Made by a program: the position numbers and the translations under genes | In this document: one piece after another, positions 1-14,700 of the stretch | How positions within the stretch are numbered: position 1 is the stretch's first letter | Layout: each line of letters begins with the position of its first letter | DNA from: Flaccisagitta enflata | Taxonomy: Eukaryota; Chaetognatha; Sagittoidea; Aphragmophora | NCBI GenBank assembly: GCA_965153355.1 | Contig: OZ231126.1 | Span: 22,196,001 to 22,260,000 of the forward strand | Direction: 5' to 3' | Length of the DNA: 64,000 nt | Notes under the pieces: model-generated | Databases searched by the model: none | Told to the model about the DNA's origin: nothing | What the model saw: the letters and a program-made list of their open reading frames with translations, nothing else

Positions 1-540
1 AAAAAGTTGATATAAAGATTGGAAAGACAATGAAAATAAAAAACAACAACATGATGAACCGAGTGGGGCTATAGTGAATTGCTTAATGCAATTCACAATG
101 ATGTAAGGGAAAGACGGCATGGTAAAAACCCAGTGATAAAAAGTATTGAGGGGAAAGACGGCAAAGATGAAAATGTAAGCAAGGATAGGAAATGACGACA
201 TTAAAAACCCATACAAGGGAAAGACAGCAGTGATGAAATCCTGAAAAAGAACTTAAAAAAAGATATTAGATATAATGTAAGGAAAAGACGGCATGATAAA
301 AACTCAGTGATGAAACAATTGAGGGGAAAGACGGCAAAGATAAAAAGATAAGGGGAAAGACGGCAAAGATAAAAAGATAAGGGGAAAGACGGCAAAGATA
401 AAAAGATAAGGGGAAAGACGGCAAAGATAAAAAAGCTATGATGAAAAGCGGAAGGATGAAAAAAAACTACTTGATAAGCCGTGTGGGGCTACAGTGAATT
501 GCTTAACGCAATTCACAATAAAGAAAAGTAAATCACAAAT
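1..540. repeat. GGGGAAAGACGGCAAAGATA minisatellite block
   Basis: Several diverged copies of a unit built on GGGGAAAGACGGCA are spread over the block, and four near-identical 27-bp units stand in tandem at about 325-430. The block is bracketed by a direct repeat of about 45 bp (about 58-103 and 478-523) that contains an inner hairpin, GTGAATTGC...GCAATTCAC. No coding frame is convincing. The bracketing repeats could be ends of a larger element, but no second feature supports that. Confidence 0.75.
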
Positions 541-913
541 AGAAAGCATATTCGAAGGAAAGCTCGAAGATTAAAGAAGACATTCATGGATAAATTGCGT
601 GTTCCAGAAAAAAGGAGGAAAGAACGGGAGGAAAAACGGAAGGCAAAGAAATCGGAGGAAATATGAGGAAATGAATAGACCAAGAAGAAAATGAGAACAA
701 ATGGGGAAAGATAATGAAAGAAAAAAAAAAAGGATGAGAAAAACCCTGAAATTGGCAGGTGAGACGGCTTGATAACTAGTAAGACTAAGTCTCTAAGGTA
801 TGGTTTTTATATCAAATGATAAATGAATGCTTGAAATTGATTGTCGAAAGTTCAAAGAATAATGTCATTTGCAGTTGGTAATTCTTGATTTCCTCCACAG
901 GTTCCAAGTATCA
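541..913. other. A-rich unique stretch, nothing recognised
   Basis: Purine-rich sequence without a usable open frame, splice-site pair or known RNA motif. It separates the first minisatellite from the GTT tract. Confidence 0.5.
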
Positions 914-1158
<245 letters not shown>

Positions 1159-1261
1159 GGGCGTGTTTGACCGGCAAACCAGGCTGGAGGGGCAACTCCC
1201 ATAAGGCCCACGCGACAATTCGCATGCAATAGGGTCACGCTCTTTTGTTTACAGGTCAAAC

Positions 1262-1263
<2 letters not shown>

Positions 1264-1352
<89 letters not shown>

Positions 1353-1372
1353 GGAGAGAAAGACAGACAGAC

Positions 1373-1434
<62 letters not shown>

Positions 1435-1613
1435 TGAGACAGAAAGACAGACAGAAAGACAGATAGAAAGACAGACAGAACGACAGACAGACAGAAAGAC
1501 AGACAGACAGAAAGACAGACAGGTAGACAGCCAGGAAGACATAAAGAAATAGACAGACAGACAAATAGACAGGCAGACAGACAAACAGACAGACTGAGAG
1601 GGAGATATTAGGA
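1264..1613. repeat. (GA)n then (GACA)n compound microsatellite
   Basis: Pure GA repeat to about 1351, then GACA units that are regular to about 1433 and increasingly interrupted (AGAAAGACAG variants) to 1613. The decay is one-sided, as expected for an ageing microsatellite. Confidence 0.95.
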
Positions 1614-2633
1614 ACAAAACGAGAAATAGACAAACAAACTTTTTAAAAACCAGTAAATGATATCTTGCTTACTAAGCGGTAAAGGGACATTTTACTCACA
1701 TTTATTAGTTAATATGATAGACAAACACACAAGCAGGTAGGTCAGGAATAGTCAAGTAAAGACAACAAAAATATTGTACAAAAGAGAGAGACACAGTAAC
1801 TTAGGTAAAATCTCTTTTGTTGCAGGCATAGCGTTTTTTACCTTATGCTGTATGACGGAGAAGTGATGATAAAAGGGGCGGAAACAGAGTGTGAGAAGTG
1901 GAGGGAGATGGTGATGGTTATGCAATCAATGCAAATGATGATGTTGTTCGACGATGGAGAGAAAATCAAGACAGCAGAAGTACAGATGAACCCTGCAACA
2001 ACGGCTGTCTAGGGACTAAAAAGTTTGATCTTTTACAGGCAAGTTTATGTTATAACCAAAACAAGATAAAAAAGAACTGACATGAAGAGACAAAGGTTTC
2101 CTACCCGTTATTGCCGGATTCCCATTTCTTGGTTCAGCATTAGCCGGGTGTAACTGTTTACTAAAAGATTGAACCAACAGTTGTTAAAGAACAAAGTGTT
2201 CCGACAGACGGACGGACAGACGGACGGATGGACAGACGGACGGATGTACGTTGGGAAACCGCGACTGAAAATGACCAAGACAATAAAGGGCACTAGGAAA
2301 ACCGCACCCGGTGACTGAAAATACAGCGTAACCGCACGACTGACCGACCTACGGACCAACCGACGAACCGATGGACCCAATTAACGCCGGGTTGTACTTA
2401 ATTGGCGCACCAAAATTCCTGTCTAATTCGAGCACGAAGAAAAAAGAGTCAAGCTGAATAGTAGCTTCGGAAGGGGGAAAAACAACCATTTTTCCGTGAT
2501 TTCAAAAGTGGAGGACAATGCCTCTGAAATGAATAGGAATCAAGTCGGAACTTTTTTTTGGCGGGAAACATTTCTTTTTGTGTGTGAAAACGTGAGAAAA
2601 TGGAGATGGCAGCAAAGTTGAAAAGTCCATTCA
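1614..2633. other. Mostly unique DNA with a GACGGACG patch
   Basis: No supported gene. A patch at about 2200-2250 of GACGGACG units, with the following GTGACTGAAAATACAGC repeat-like sequence, resembles the internal tract of family A but lacks recognisable ends, so it may be an eroded copy. Confidence 0.4.
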
Positions 2634-2985
<352 letters not shown>

Positions 2986-3221
2986 AGTTAAGTTGTTATG
3001 TCATTTGTGGTTGGCGAAGAATGAAACTGTTTTGAATCAAGAATTTTGGGGAACTTTTGTGTTCTTGTATTCAAATTTACAAATCGAGGAGGCCATATCA
3101 GTCGTTTTGAAATATGCTTGACAAGATTATTTATATAATTGTCATCTGTATAAGTGTTGTTGCTGTTATCACCAATCATTAGATTTATCTTTATCATCTT
3201 TAAAGTTTTCATCCATCGTCA

Positions 3222-3346
3222 TTATCAATCACCATCACCATCACCATCACCATCACCATCACCATCATCATCACAATCACCATCATCATTATCATTTTTA
3301 TCATTATCATCATCATCATTGCCATCACCATCACCATCATCATCAC

Positions 3347-3423
<77 letters not shown>

Positions 3424-3449
3424 CTATCATCATTACCATCACCAATATT

Positions 3450-3483
<34 letters not shown>

Positions 3484-3570
3484 CCATCACCATCACCATC
3501 ATAATCACCTTCACCATCATCATCGTCATCGTCAAAAACATTTCATTCGTCATCAATCATCATCGTCACC
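3222..3570. repeat. (CATCAC/CATCAT)n microsatellite
   Basis: The complementary-sense ATC repeat with alternating CATCAC and CATCAT subunits, only about 240 bp after the GAT array in opposite orientation. The two tracts could pair as a long imperfect hairpin with a loop of about 240 bases. Confidence 0.95.
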
Positions 3571-3952
3571 TTAATCTTGGCATCTTCCACCGTCCAAGAC
3601 CGGAAGTAAAAGCAGAAAGCGAAAATGACGCGAAGGAAACGAGGTTTGAAAAATGAAGGTGTGAGAAATGAAGAGAAAAAAAACTAATAGAAATTTCACG
3701 CGACTATCGCAGCAAAAAAAAAAAAAGAAATTGGAAACGACAAAAACGTCGCAGGTTGAAGCTGTGAGAAAAATCATGAGAACGATTACGACAACGTGAC
3801 GACCATAATGACGATGATAACGACGATGACGACGACGCCGACGATGACGGCGTTGACAGCTCGAGAGGGAACACTATACGACTTCAAAATAGTTCTCTCT
3901 CTCTTTCTCTTTCTTTCTCTCCATCTCTCCTTCTCCCCGTTTCCATACACTT

Positions 3953-4935
<983 letters not shown>

Positions 4936-5120
4936 AAGACAAGTAACGCGGGGTTACAATATCGTCGCGGACGCGAGGTCAACGTATAATTCCCCCTCTT
5001 TACTCTCACACATAAATACAAAACACAACTACTTTTAAACTTGATTATGACAGCCCAATGGACGGACCAGTGGACGGACCAACGGTTGGACAAAGCCTCT
5101 CATGGAGTCGCGAGCCCACG
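4936..5120 (-). repeat. Family A repeat, variant with ACGCGGGGTTACAAT end
   Basis: Read on the minus strand it opens with GAGTCGCGAGC-type sequence (5105-5115), GGCTTTGTCC and GGTCCGTCCA-type units, and closes with CGCGACGATATTGTAACCCC, the closing module also seen near 27650, 29920 and 41740. The first hairpin is imperfect. Confidence 0.6.
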
Positions 5121-5466
5121 ACCGAAGAGATCTTTTCGAATAAAGCAACTGACATAAGAATGAGACGCAAAGACGGACAGACCGACCTAACGTCATCCGA
5201 ATAAATAGGGGGAAATTCATAAAGGTACATCTAGATGATATCAAGGTAAGCCATAGAATGCAAACAACCCTACAGGCTCGGAACACAAATGAATTTAGAA
5301 ATGAGTTCATATACCGTAGATCTCGTCTAGACTTGAGATAATGGAGAAAACAATTGAAGCCAAAAGGTTGACATTTGAAATATAAACTAATAAGAGAATA
5401 TTTTATTCCCATGGAAACCAAGTTCCTTGTATTCCCGCTGAAATAACAATATTTTGAGAGATTCTT

Positions 5467-5907
5467 AGTCGCTAGCTATGCGACTCTACACCCCCCTATG
5501 CCAGTCTGTCGGTCGGTTAGTCCGTCCGTCCGTCCATCCGTCCGTCCGTCCGTCCGTCCGTCCGTCCGTCCGTCCGTCCGTCCGTCCGTCCGTCCGTCCG
5601 TCCGTCCGTCCGTCTGTCCGTCCGTCCGTCCATCCGTCCTTCCGTCCTTCTGTCCGTCCGTCCATCCATCTGTCCGTCTGTCCATCCGTCTGTCCGTCCG
5701 TCCGTCCGTCCGTCCGTCCGTCCGTCCGTCCGTCCGTCCGTCCGTCCGTCCGTCCGTTGGTCCGTCTGTTGGTCCGTCGGTGTGTCTATTACACTTTACT
5801 TTTTTTGGGATTTTTGGTTTCACTGCTCCTGCCCAAATCATCTGGTGACCTCAATTACGGCCCCTGCCCACCCGCATGCGACTGGGGTAGCCGTATATCC
5901 GGCCTTG
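5467..5907 (+). repeat. Family A repeat (alpha subtype), long (TCCG)n core
   Basis: Starts with the hairpin AGTCGCTAGCTATGCGACT, then CTACACCC, about 250 bp of TCCG units, CACTGCTCCTGCCCAAAT, GCCCCTGCCCACCCGCATGC, then GCATGCGACT and a terminal GCCGTATATCCGGCCTTG hairpin. It is followed by TTT. The left decamer AGTCGCTAGC pairs with GCATGCGACT at 8 of 10 positions. The long TCCG tract makes this the largest simple copy. Confidence 0.85.
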
Positions 5908-6579
<672 letters not shown>

Positions 6580-6580
<1 letters not shown>

Positions 6581-6741
6581 CCCTCACACTGGCCCTGAAT
6601 GACCACCTATCAAGCTCCTAGGCCTATCTCAACTCTATCTACCCATAACCACCACCTTCCACCCTCACACTGGCCCTAAATGACCACCTATCAAGCTCCC
6701 AGGCCTATCTCAACTCTATCCACCCATAACCACCACCTTCC
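6580..6741. repeat. Tandem duplication of an 81-bp unit
   Basis: Two head-to-tail copies (about 6580-6660 and 6661-6741) differ at only a few positions (for example CTGAATGACC versus CTAAATGACC). The segment CACTGGCCCTGAATGACCAC recurs inverted near 48812-48840, so the unit is itself part of a dispersed repeat. Confidence 0.85.
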
Positions 6742-8094
6742 ACCCTAGGCAGTGTACAGACAGGCCGATAGACAGAGCGACACAAAACACACAGACCAAA
6801 AAAAGTGAGAAATGCCGCATATGCACTTGGGAGCATCTCTGCGATGATGAGTAAAACACATTCAAAACTTTTTTTCCAGCTCCATGAGTGGAAAACTTAA
6901 AACAATGGACGTACGGCCTTCATGGATTTTTTTTCTTTTTCCTGTCTTAGTTATACAATTTTCATGTTCGTCCTCGCACATCTTTAAGAGGGCATGTTCG
7001 TTTGTTGGTTGGTTGGTTAGTTGGCTGGTCCGTCGTGCATTTGCTTAAACCAAGCAAAGTGGACGATTCCGGCCTTTGTTTTCCCTCCTATTACCTTCAT
7101 ACATTCGCTCTATTCAGTCTTTCAACCATTTCATTTGTTTCTTCTCATGCTTGTTCTTTCATGCATCTATGTGGGGCGCTTATCACTTTTCTTGCTCTTG
7201 AAGCGAAGTAACGGTCGTTTAAACCCTTATAAAGCAACTGAGGCCGAATACAAGCCAGACTGAGCTGAGCCCTGTAACACCGGACAGTGACTACTGACTG
7301 CAATGGTTAAGACCTAAAAGATAGCATGTGCATAGTCATCAGCCTGAACAACCCTGACACACAAGCAAGTTATAAAGTGACGTCTCATTGACTTCATGCA
7401 TCATTTTTTGGTTGTAATATAATGTTGTCCTACACATATGGCAGCCCAAAAGTAGTGACCTTTATTAACATGCACCAATTATCCAAAAATGCTTTATATC
7501 CATCCAGATGAAATTTCTAACCTAGAGCTTTTTTAAGAAGGGCGTTTTTTAAAAACACTTTCTTTTTTTAAAGAAGGAAATGCATTCCTCCAACGCATCT
7601 CGCTCACGCTTATCCTGTCCTTGAATCATCCCAACTTTTAACCAACTTCCTTCCACTTTCTCTAAGTCGTCTTAGTAATAGTTTAACGACGCCTTTATGC
7701 AAATCAGGTCAAGAGGCGATGATGCTGACCGGAAACTTTGGCGCCGCTGAAGCCATCAAAACGGATTCTTTCGTGCACTCAAACTGAGCATGAGTTAGCC
7801 TGAAGCTTTTGCTGAATGTCTTCAATTCATGCTCTCAAACAATTAACATTTACATGTTGATGTTTTGGGTTTGAAGTAGAGAGTAACAGATTGGTCAAAC
7901 ACAATAATGAAGACAAAAAGAATAAGAAATACAGACAAAGCTAGGAAATCAATTGTGCACAATACATCCTGATTTTTTCGCATGATAGATGTTGACTTTT
8001 CCATATATTTACTCGCTGGCTAAGGATATGTCCCTTGAAAGGTCTGCAGTGAAGTTGTTTGCGATCACGTGAAATTGGCTGGAATAGTGATTTC
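6742..8094. other. Mostly unique DNA, no supported gene
   Basis: Includes a short TTGGTTGGTTGG tract at about 7000-7020 followed by GGTCCGTC, possibly a family A remnant. Frames up to about 80 codons occur by chance and lack domain signatures. Confidence 0.4.
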
Positions 8095-8217
8095 GGAGTA
8101 TTACTGCCCGGCCTTGCCACATGATAGTCCCCACCTTGCCCCGTACTGCCCCTGCCCACACGCACTAATGCCCCTGTCCACCCGACAGCGACTTCCTTTT
8201 GGCCGTGGATCCGGCCT
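8095..8217 (+). repeat. Family A fragment, right half only
   Basis: Carries repeated TACTGCCCCTGCCCAC modules and ends GGCCGTGGATCCGGCCTTAT, matching the right end of family A (GCCGTGTATCCGGCCTTG). The hairpin left end and TCCG tract are missing. A similar multi-module right half lies at about 29100-29245. Confidence 0.65.
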
Positions 8218-8817
8218 TATTCTGCATACATGTTGATAGACATTTGATTGTCTTGCCACTTCGACACATTTGTATCTAATATCAGGAAAGAATGTAAAAT
8301 AAATGAATAGCAGGATAGATAATCTGAATGATTCAAGTTCTGTGGTGTTATCTTTTATGCTATCAATAATAGAAATCATTTACAAATACTATTCATCAGT
8401 CCTTCAAGCCTTTTATGGCGCTTGAAGAAAAAAACTCTGTCCACACAATATCTATGACCAAAAAAATGTACTGACTACATTCAGTAAGTCGGAAATTCAG
8501 TTCCATGACTGCTATGAGGTGCTAATCTATCAAAGATTTTTTACAAATTAGTCAAAAGTTGTTTTCGGCCCAAATCTAAACCTCAAGGGAGTTGGGCCAG
8601 AATTTGAGTCAGAATTTAGCTTGATGAAGGACCCGCTTGGCCAGAACTTTGGTATTTGAGATATCTATTGTGAGCCTTCCAGGGCAATAAGGAAATATGG
8701 GGCACCATGGCCTGGGCCACAAAGAAGCAGTACAAAGAGAGGGGGGGGCGATGCCAAAAGAAAACCGAAATATAGTATATAAGTCTGGGGGTAAAAGTAA
8801 CATATGAATCGATCACG
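8218..8817. other. Downstream flank of the zinc-finger gene
   Basis: Non-coding on inspection. It should contain the 3' untranslated region of the minus-strand zinc-finger gene, but I see no clear AATAAA on the minus strand close to the stop codon. Confidence 0.35.
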
Positions 8818-9997
8818 CTAAGTAAGATCGTTTTCCTTTTCACCAGCATGTATCTTTTTGTGTAGTGCGAGAGTATTTGCGGCTTGATAGGAACACGGGC
8901 AGAGTTCGCATCTGAATGCTTTTATGTAGGCGTGGGCTCTTCTTTTGTGCGTCATTAGATTATGTTTGTATTTGGAAGAAAATGGGCAAACGTCACATTT
9001 GAATGGTTTTTCATTTGCGTGGGTCCGTTTATGTGTTTCCAATCCGTTCCTTTGAGTGAAGGCTGCAGGACAAAGCTCACATCTGAATGGTTTCTCACCA
9101 GTATGTATCCTAATGTGTTTCGTCAAGTGGCCGGACTCGAAAAATGTATCTGCACAAAGTTTGCATTTGTATGACCTCTTACCAATATGCTTCATCTTGT
9201 GTACAGCTAATGTAGTTTTACTGAAAAAAGACGATTGGCAAGTATCACATGAAAATGGTTTTTCGCCAGTATGGGTCCTCTTGTGTAGCTTTAATTTGCC
9301 ACTCTGGGAGAAAGCGGCAGGACATAAATCACATTTGAATGACTTATCTTTATCGTGGATCTTCTTGTGTCTCGTAAAAGCAGTTTTTGATGCATTAGAG
9401 TATGGACAAACTTCACATTTAAATATCTGGTTCGTGTGGCCCTGCAGATGTTTGGTCATATCATGTTTTCTAGCGAAAGCTTTAAGACAAATGTCACATT
9501 CAAATGGTTTCTCGCCAGTATGGATCCTCATGTGCGTGTTTAATTGACCTTCTGTATCATAAGCAGAGGTACAATGATCACATTTGAATCGCTTTGAGGC
9601 AGTTTGATCATACTCCTTTTCACCTGCGTGTGTCTTCCTGTGTCTCGTTAGATGATTTGCGCTTAGGAATGTGGACGGGCAAAGCTCACATCTAAATGGC
9701 TTTTGATCGGTGTGCATCCTCTTCTTGTGAGTTTTCAGATTCGAGGTGCTTGTGCATGCCATAGGACAAACATCACACTTAAATGGTCTTTCACCCGTGT
9801 GTTTCCTTTCATGTTTTGTGAGATCACCCCTGGTGGAGCAAGCGTATGGGCAATGCTGACATTTAAAAGGCTTTACACCAGTATGGATCCTTGTGTGTTC
9901 TATCAAGTTGCTCTTAGTTATGAAAGCCAAATCACAAAGATCGCATCGAAATGGTTTTTCTCTCTGACCGTCATGCTGTCTCTTGATGTGAATTTTT
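8818..9997 (-). CDS. C2H2 zinc-finger protein, 13 fingers, 5' end cut by an inserted repeat
   Basis: Host-derived part of an open minus-strand frame of 392 codons ending in TAG at 8818. It encodes thirteen consecutive C2H2 fingers of the pattern F/Y-x-C-x2-C-x12-H-x3/4-H (from FRCDLC to FRCELC), most joined by TGEKPF-like linkers, preceded by the second half of another finger (LKIHIKRQH). Such tandem fingers normally bind DNA in the nucleus; the target cannot be read here. Linker 4-5 is longer (AGEKEYDQTASKR) and the tail after finger 13 is short. The frame stays open a further 24 codons into the repeat at 9998-10507, but those residues (RTDGPTEKCLIESRSTRL) are repeat-derived and there is no ATG before finger 3. 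All 26 Cys and 26 His ligands are intact, so loss of function is recent or the gene is still expressed by splicing past the repeat. Member of a large family; no orthologue assigned. Confidence 0.85.
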
Positions 9998-10507
9998 AGT
10001 CGCGTGCTACGCGACTCAATAAGGCACTTTTCTGTCGGTCCGTCGGTCCGTCGGTCGGTCGGTAACAAAGCTTTTTAAAAGGCGTTTTACACAAAATAAA
10101 GACATTTTAAATGTTTTTGAATGTTTCTAAGACATTTTTAAACCTCTATAAGCCACTCTTTGGTTGGTCAGTTGGTCTGTCGATCTGTCCGTCTGTCTGT
10201 CACGAAGTTGTTTAAAGGGTGTTACAGCCAATTTTAATACATTTTAAATGTTTTTAAATGTATTTATGGCATTCCTACACCTCTATTAGCCACTTTTTGG
10301 ACCGTCTGTCCCTCCATCTGTCTGTTCATCCATCTGTCCATCTGTTGGTCCGTCCATCCGTTTTTCCATTGGTTTGTCACAAAGTTGTTTTTAAGGTTCT
10401 TTTTTGCTAGTTCAAAGGTCTTTTTAGATGTTTTAGTCTGTTCATCTGTCTGCCTGCCTGACTTTTCTGAAAGTGACGACGCACGCGACTTAGGTCTAAT
10501 GACCTTG
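9998..10507 (+). mobile_element. Family A repeat (delta subtype) inserted in a zinc-finger codon stretch
   Basis: Left end is the hairpin AGTCGCGTGCTACGCGACT; right end is GCACGCGACTTAGG followed by the hairpin AGGTCTAATGACCT and TG. The left decamer AGTCGCGTGC is perfectly complementary to GCACGCGACT. The interior holds about three diverged copies of a unit with CCTCTATAAGCCACTTT and GTCGGTCC runs. Flanks are GAATTTTT on the left and TTAAATT on the right. Removing the repeat and one TT joins the two halves of a zinc finger in frame, so the target duplication is at most 2 bp and the target is a T run. Confidence 0.85.
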
Positions 10508-10651
10508 TTAAATTATAATTTTGGTGAAGGGAAATTACAAAATGACATAGAAAATGGTTTTTCTGTCCAATGAGTCCCTTGTATGTGCTATGCAAATTGC
10601 CTTTGACCCACATGCAATGTAAGTGACGTCACATTTAGAAATGTTTTTCTT
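10508..10651 (-). pseudogene. Decayed zinc-finger segment upstream of the insertion
   Basis: Minus-strand sequence still resembles C2H2 fingers but is broken. KCDVTYIACGSK reads in one frame, and NLHSTYKGLIGQKNHFLC plus HFVISLHQNYNL in the next, so there is at least one frameshift. Zinc ligands are lost (His to Thr and Leu, second Cys to Val). The end HQNYNL continues exactly into KIHIKRQH of the gene beyond the repeat. A plausible splice acceptor, CACAG before 10651, is in phase with the donor of the exon at 10710-10832. This was probably once the same coding exon and is now degenerating. Confidence 0.65.
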
Positions 10652-10709
10652 CTGTGATTCATTGTGTGGCTACCAAAGCAAGAGAACTTTGAAAGGCCTA
10701 GCAACTTAC

Positions 10710-10832
10710 ATACAAATGTTCCACAATGTGATCTTTATGGTTGCTCAGCGATTTATAACTAGAAAACGAGGAATAACATTGACCACACACAAATCGCTTA
10801 GAGCTTGCGCCGATCGTCGTGGGTTGTTCCAT
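10710..10832 (-). CDS. Possible first coding exon of the zinc-finger gene
   Basis: An ATG at 10832 opens a 41-codon frame, MEQPTTIGASSKRFVCGQC and on, which contains a finger with correct spacing: C-x2-C-x3-F-x5-L-x2-H, with candidate last ligands at HKDH or the later VEH. It ends at TAT directly followed by GTAAGT, a consensus 5' splice site, in phase 0. The next acceptor-like CACAG, 57 bp further on, is phase-compatible with the decayed finger segment. Between 10890 and 11040 the same strand also shows ETHISKPFC and CTCESNDGASVDENAFKFYL, which may be a remnant of another finger or N-terminal region. Confidence is moderate because the first exon of such genes is usually not well conserved. 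Confidence 0.5.
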
Positions 10833-11601
<769 letters not shown>

Positions 11602-11639
11602 GAGCGAGAGAGAGAGAGAGAGACCGACAGAATTTTGAT

Positions 11640-13100
11640 ATCGAAGCAATCTTCAAGGCTGCCATATGTTTTGATCTAGTTATTGGCAGCATACAGACTA
11701 AGATGAGTGGCGGTTACAAACTTTTTAACCAATCAATGCAAATGATAAGGTACCAAGTTAGGAAAATGCAGGCGAGCAAAGGCGGGTTAGTGAGCGAGTG
11801 ACCAAGCAAAAGGGTTGCCGTTTCATTGATGAAGGATATGTCTTCCTCGGTTCACAGGACTTACTCTAGGTTGTGGCTGGAACTCTTTACGTTGGTATTC
11901 TAAATTGAGATCTTTGACCAAGGCTTCATTCCCCGTTCTCATGTTTTCATGCCAGTAAAAGAACTGTATGATGCCACGATGCCTGCAATGCCCACTTGCC
12001 TGCCCACAATGGCAGCTATGTTTGTCGTATGAAGCTGAAAACCATTAGATGCTTGCCCTAACTCTTTTATCCGATTCTCGATGACAAAACTGCAATACGA
12101 TAACAATAGCCGAGAATTTTTCTGCAAGCTTGCTTTTTTCCTCTTGAGGCTCACTGAAAATCGAGGGTGATTTTGAGCATTTTAGCTCATTTAGCTCATT
12201 TAGCTAAGTCTTTTTTTATGTTCCATATGTGATAAATGAATGAATATTTTGATACATATTCAAGAAAGCAGATATAAGAAAGCATGTCAGTGAGTAGAGC
12301 TGCTCATCTGTGAGGGCTTTTTAAGTATTCTAGCTCATTTAACTCATTTCGCTCAGTTTTTTTTTATTTAAATGAATATTTTAATTGAGCATGCAAATAC
12401 AAGAAATCATGTCAGTGAGCATAGCTGGTTATCTGGCACCCTCGGTAATCGGCGGAAATACAACGGAGTTTGCAGGTAAACTCCACAAATGCGGTTGTCA
12501 ATTTCTGGTCTTAGGGTCAAATCCGAGTTCTATGAAAACAATTATAGTTTTCCTTCACAACATCAAAAATAGCAATTAAGAGCATATGTAATGTATGAAC
12601 GCACCAACAGACAGACCGACCAATGTAAGGACCAACTACTGAAAAAATAACCCTCTTTAAAAGTTGTAAAAATGCTTTTCCAAGCAAGATTGGGTTTCGC
12701 ATTGAGACTTGTTATGTTATGAAATGCTAGATTTCTGTAAGCCATAGAAACTTACAGACACAGAAGCATTTCATGATGTTTTGTCTTTAGAGTAGCTGCC
12801 AGAGATAAATTTTGCTTAAAGAAGGAACTTGTAACCTTAAAACTACCAAATAAGATTAAAAAAACATCGATGGCATTGATGGAGTTTTCTTTATACTTTA
12901 TTCTATTTCCCAAAAAAACAAAACAAATTGAGATGCGTGCTGTTTGAGTGATTTTGAGTATTTTAGCTCATCTAGCTTATTTGACTCAGTTCTATTTTCT
13001 ATGATTTTCCATGCAATTGATACATACAATTGCATTTGATTTGATCTAATCAATAGAAAAAATTGCAGTAACTGAAGAGAATGCTTTGTGAAAAATGACC
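11640..13100. other. AT-rich stretch with dispersed TTTTAGCTCATTTAGCTCAT motif
   Basis: A block GAG(T/C)ATTTTAGCTCATTTAG recurs at about 12170, 12325 and 12955, with a shared leader CATGTCAGTGAG before two nearby copies. The same block lies inverted at about 38805-38890 and a piece at 19865. It is a dispersed repeat with no coding frame. No supported gene. Confidence 0.5.
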
Positions 13101-13428
<328 letters not shown>

Positions 13429-13449
13429 TTTCTGCAATATTCAACTCGA

Positions 13450-13660
13450 GCGTGACCGACCGACCGACCGACCAACCAAGCAACCGACCGACAGACAGAG
13501 GCTGTTATAGAGGTGTTACACCAGATCGGATACACGGCTACCCCAGTCACCTGCGGGTGGGTAAGAGCTGTAATTGAGATCACCAGAGCATTTTTCGCAG
13601 GAGCAGCGACGCCAAATACCGCGAAAATATAAAAAAAGTAAAATATGACGGACTGACTCT
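13450..13660 (-). repeat. Two abutting family A fragments
   Basis: GACCGACCGACC units end in GGCTGTTATAGAGGTG, the gamma-subtype left end read backwards, interrupted by a second piece GGATACACGGCTACCCCAGT to ATATGACGGACTGAC of the alpha subtype. One copy probably landed in the other. Confidence 0.6.
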
Positions 13661-13940
13661 CTAAATAAGCATGTGAGTGGGTAGTGAGTGAGTGAATAAG
13701 TTAGTGTGTGAGTGAGTGATTGCGCGAGTGAGTATTTAAGTCAGAAAAAGCACTACTTAGTGAAATAATGAGTGATTAAGCAAGTGAGTAAATGGCTGAT
13801 TGAGTAAGTAAATGTGTTAATGGCTGATTGAATGAGTGATTGAGTGAAATGGTGAAAAAGTAAGTGAGGGATTGAGATAGTGAGTGTGCCCGATCTATCG
13901 TGACCGAGTCAGTTGGTGAGTGAATTTGTGGTGGAAAGCG
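13661..13940. repeat. Degenerate GAGTGAGTGA-rich tract
   Basis: Irregular tetranucleotide-like GTGA/GAGT repeats; no coding content. Confidence 0.6.
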
Positions 13941-13998
13941 GAGGGGGGGGGGGAGCGGGGGGGGGAGCAGGGGGGGGGGGAGCAGGGGGGGAAGTGAG
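13941..13998. other. Clustered G-runs (potential G-quadruplex)
   Basis: Four or more runs of 7 to 12 G separated by AGC or AGCA. The spacing is compatible with intramolecular G-quadruplex on the plus strand. Confidence 0.6.
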
Positions 13999-14336
13999 GC
14001 GACGAGTTATGAAAAGAATCTCGGCGTGAATATAACCGTAGTTTGACGATTCAAAGCGTAATTTCTTTTGAAGGTCATATCGTTTGTTCGGTCGTAAAAT
14101 GGCGGAGGAAATTGTTTCCACGTTCTAAGCTTGAAATTTCTATCTGATACTGTACTGTCTCATTATTACTGTTTTTCTGTACGTTCCTCTGAATTTCGTC
14201 TGAATGGAAATCCCATAAGCCGTCCATTGGTCATTCCATCATAAATTCACTTTTTTTGCTCTTTTATTGGCATCCCATCATTTTTCCCAATCCAGAAAAT
14301 TAAATTGGAAAGGATCCCTACGGCTTTGTATATGTG

Positions 14337-14700
<364 letters not shown>

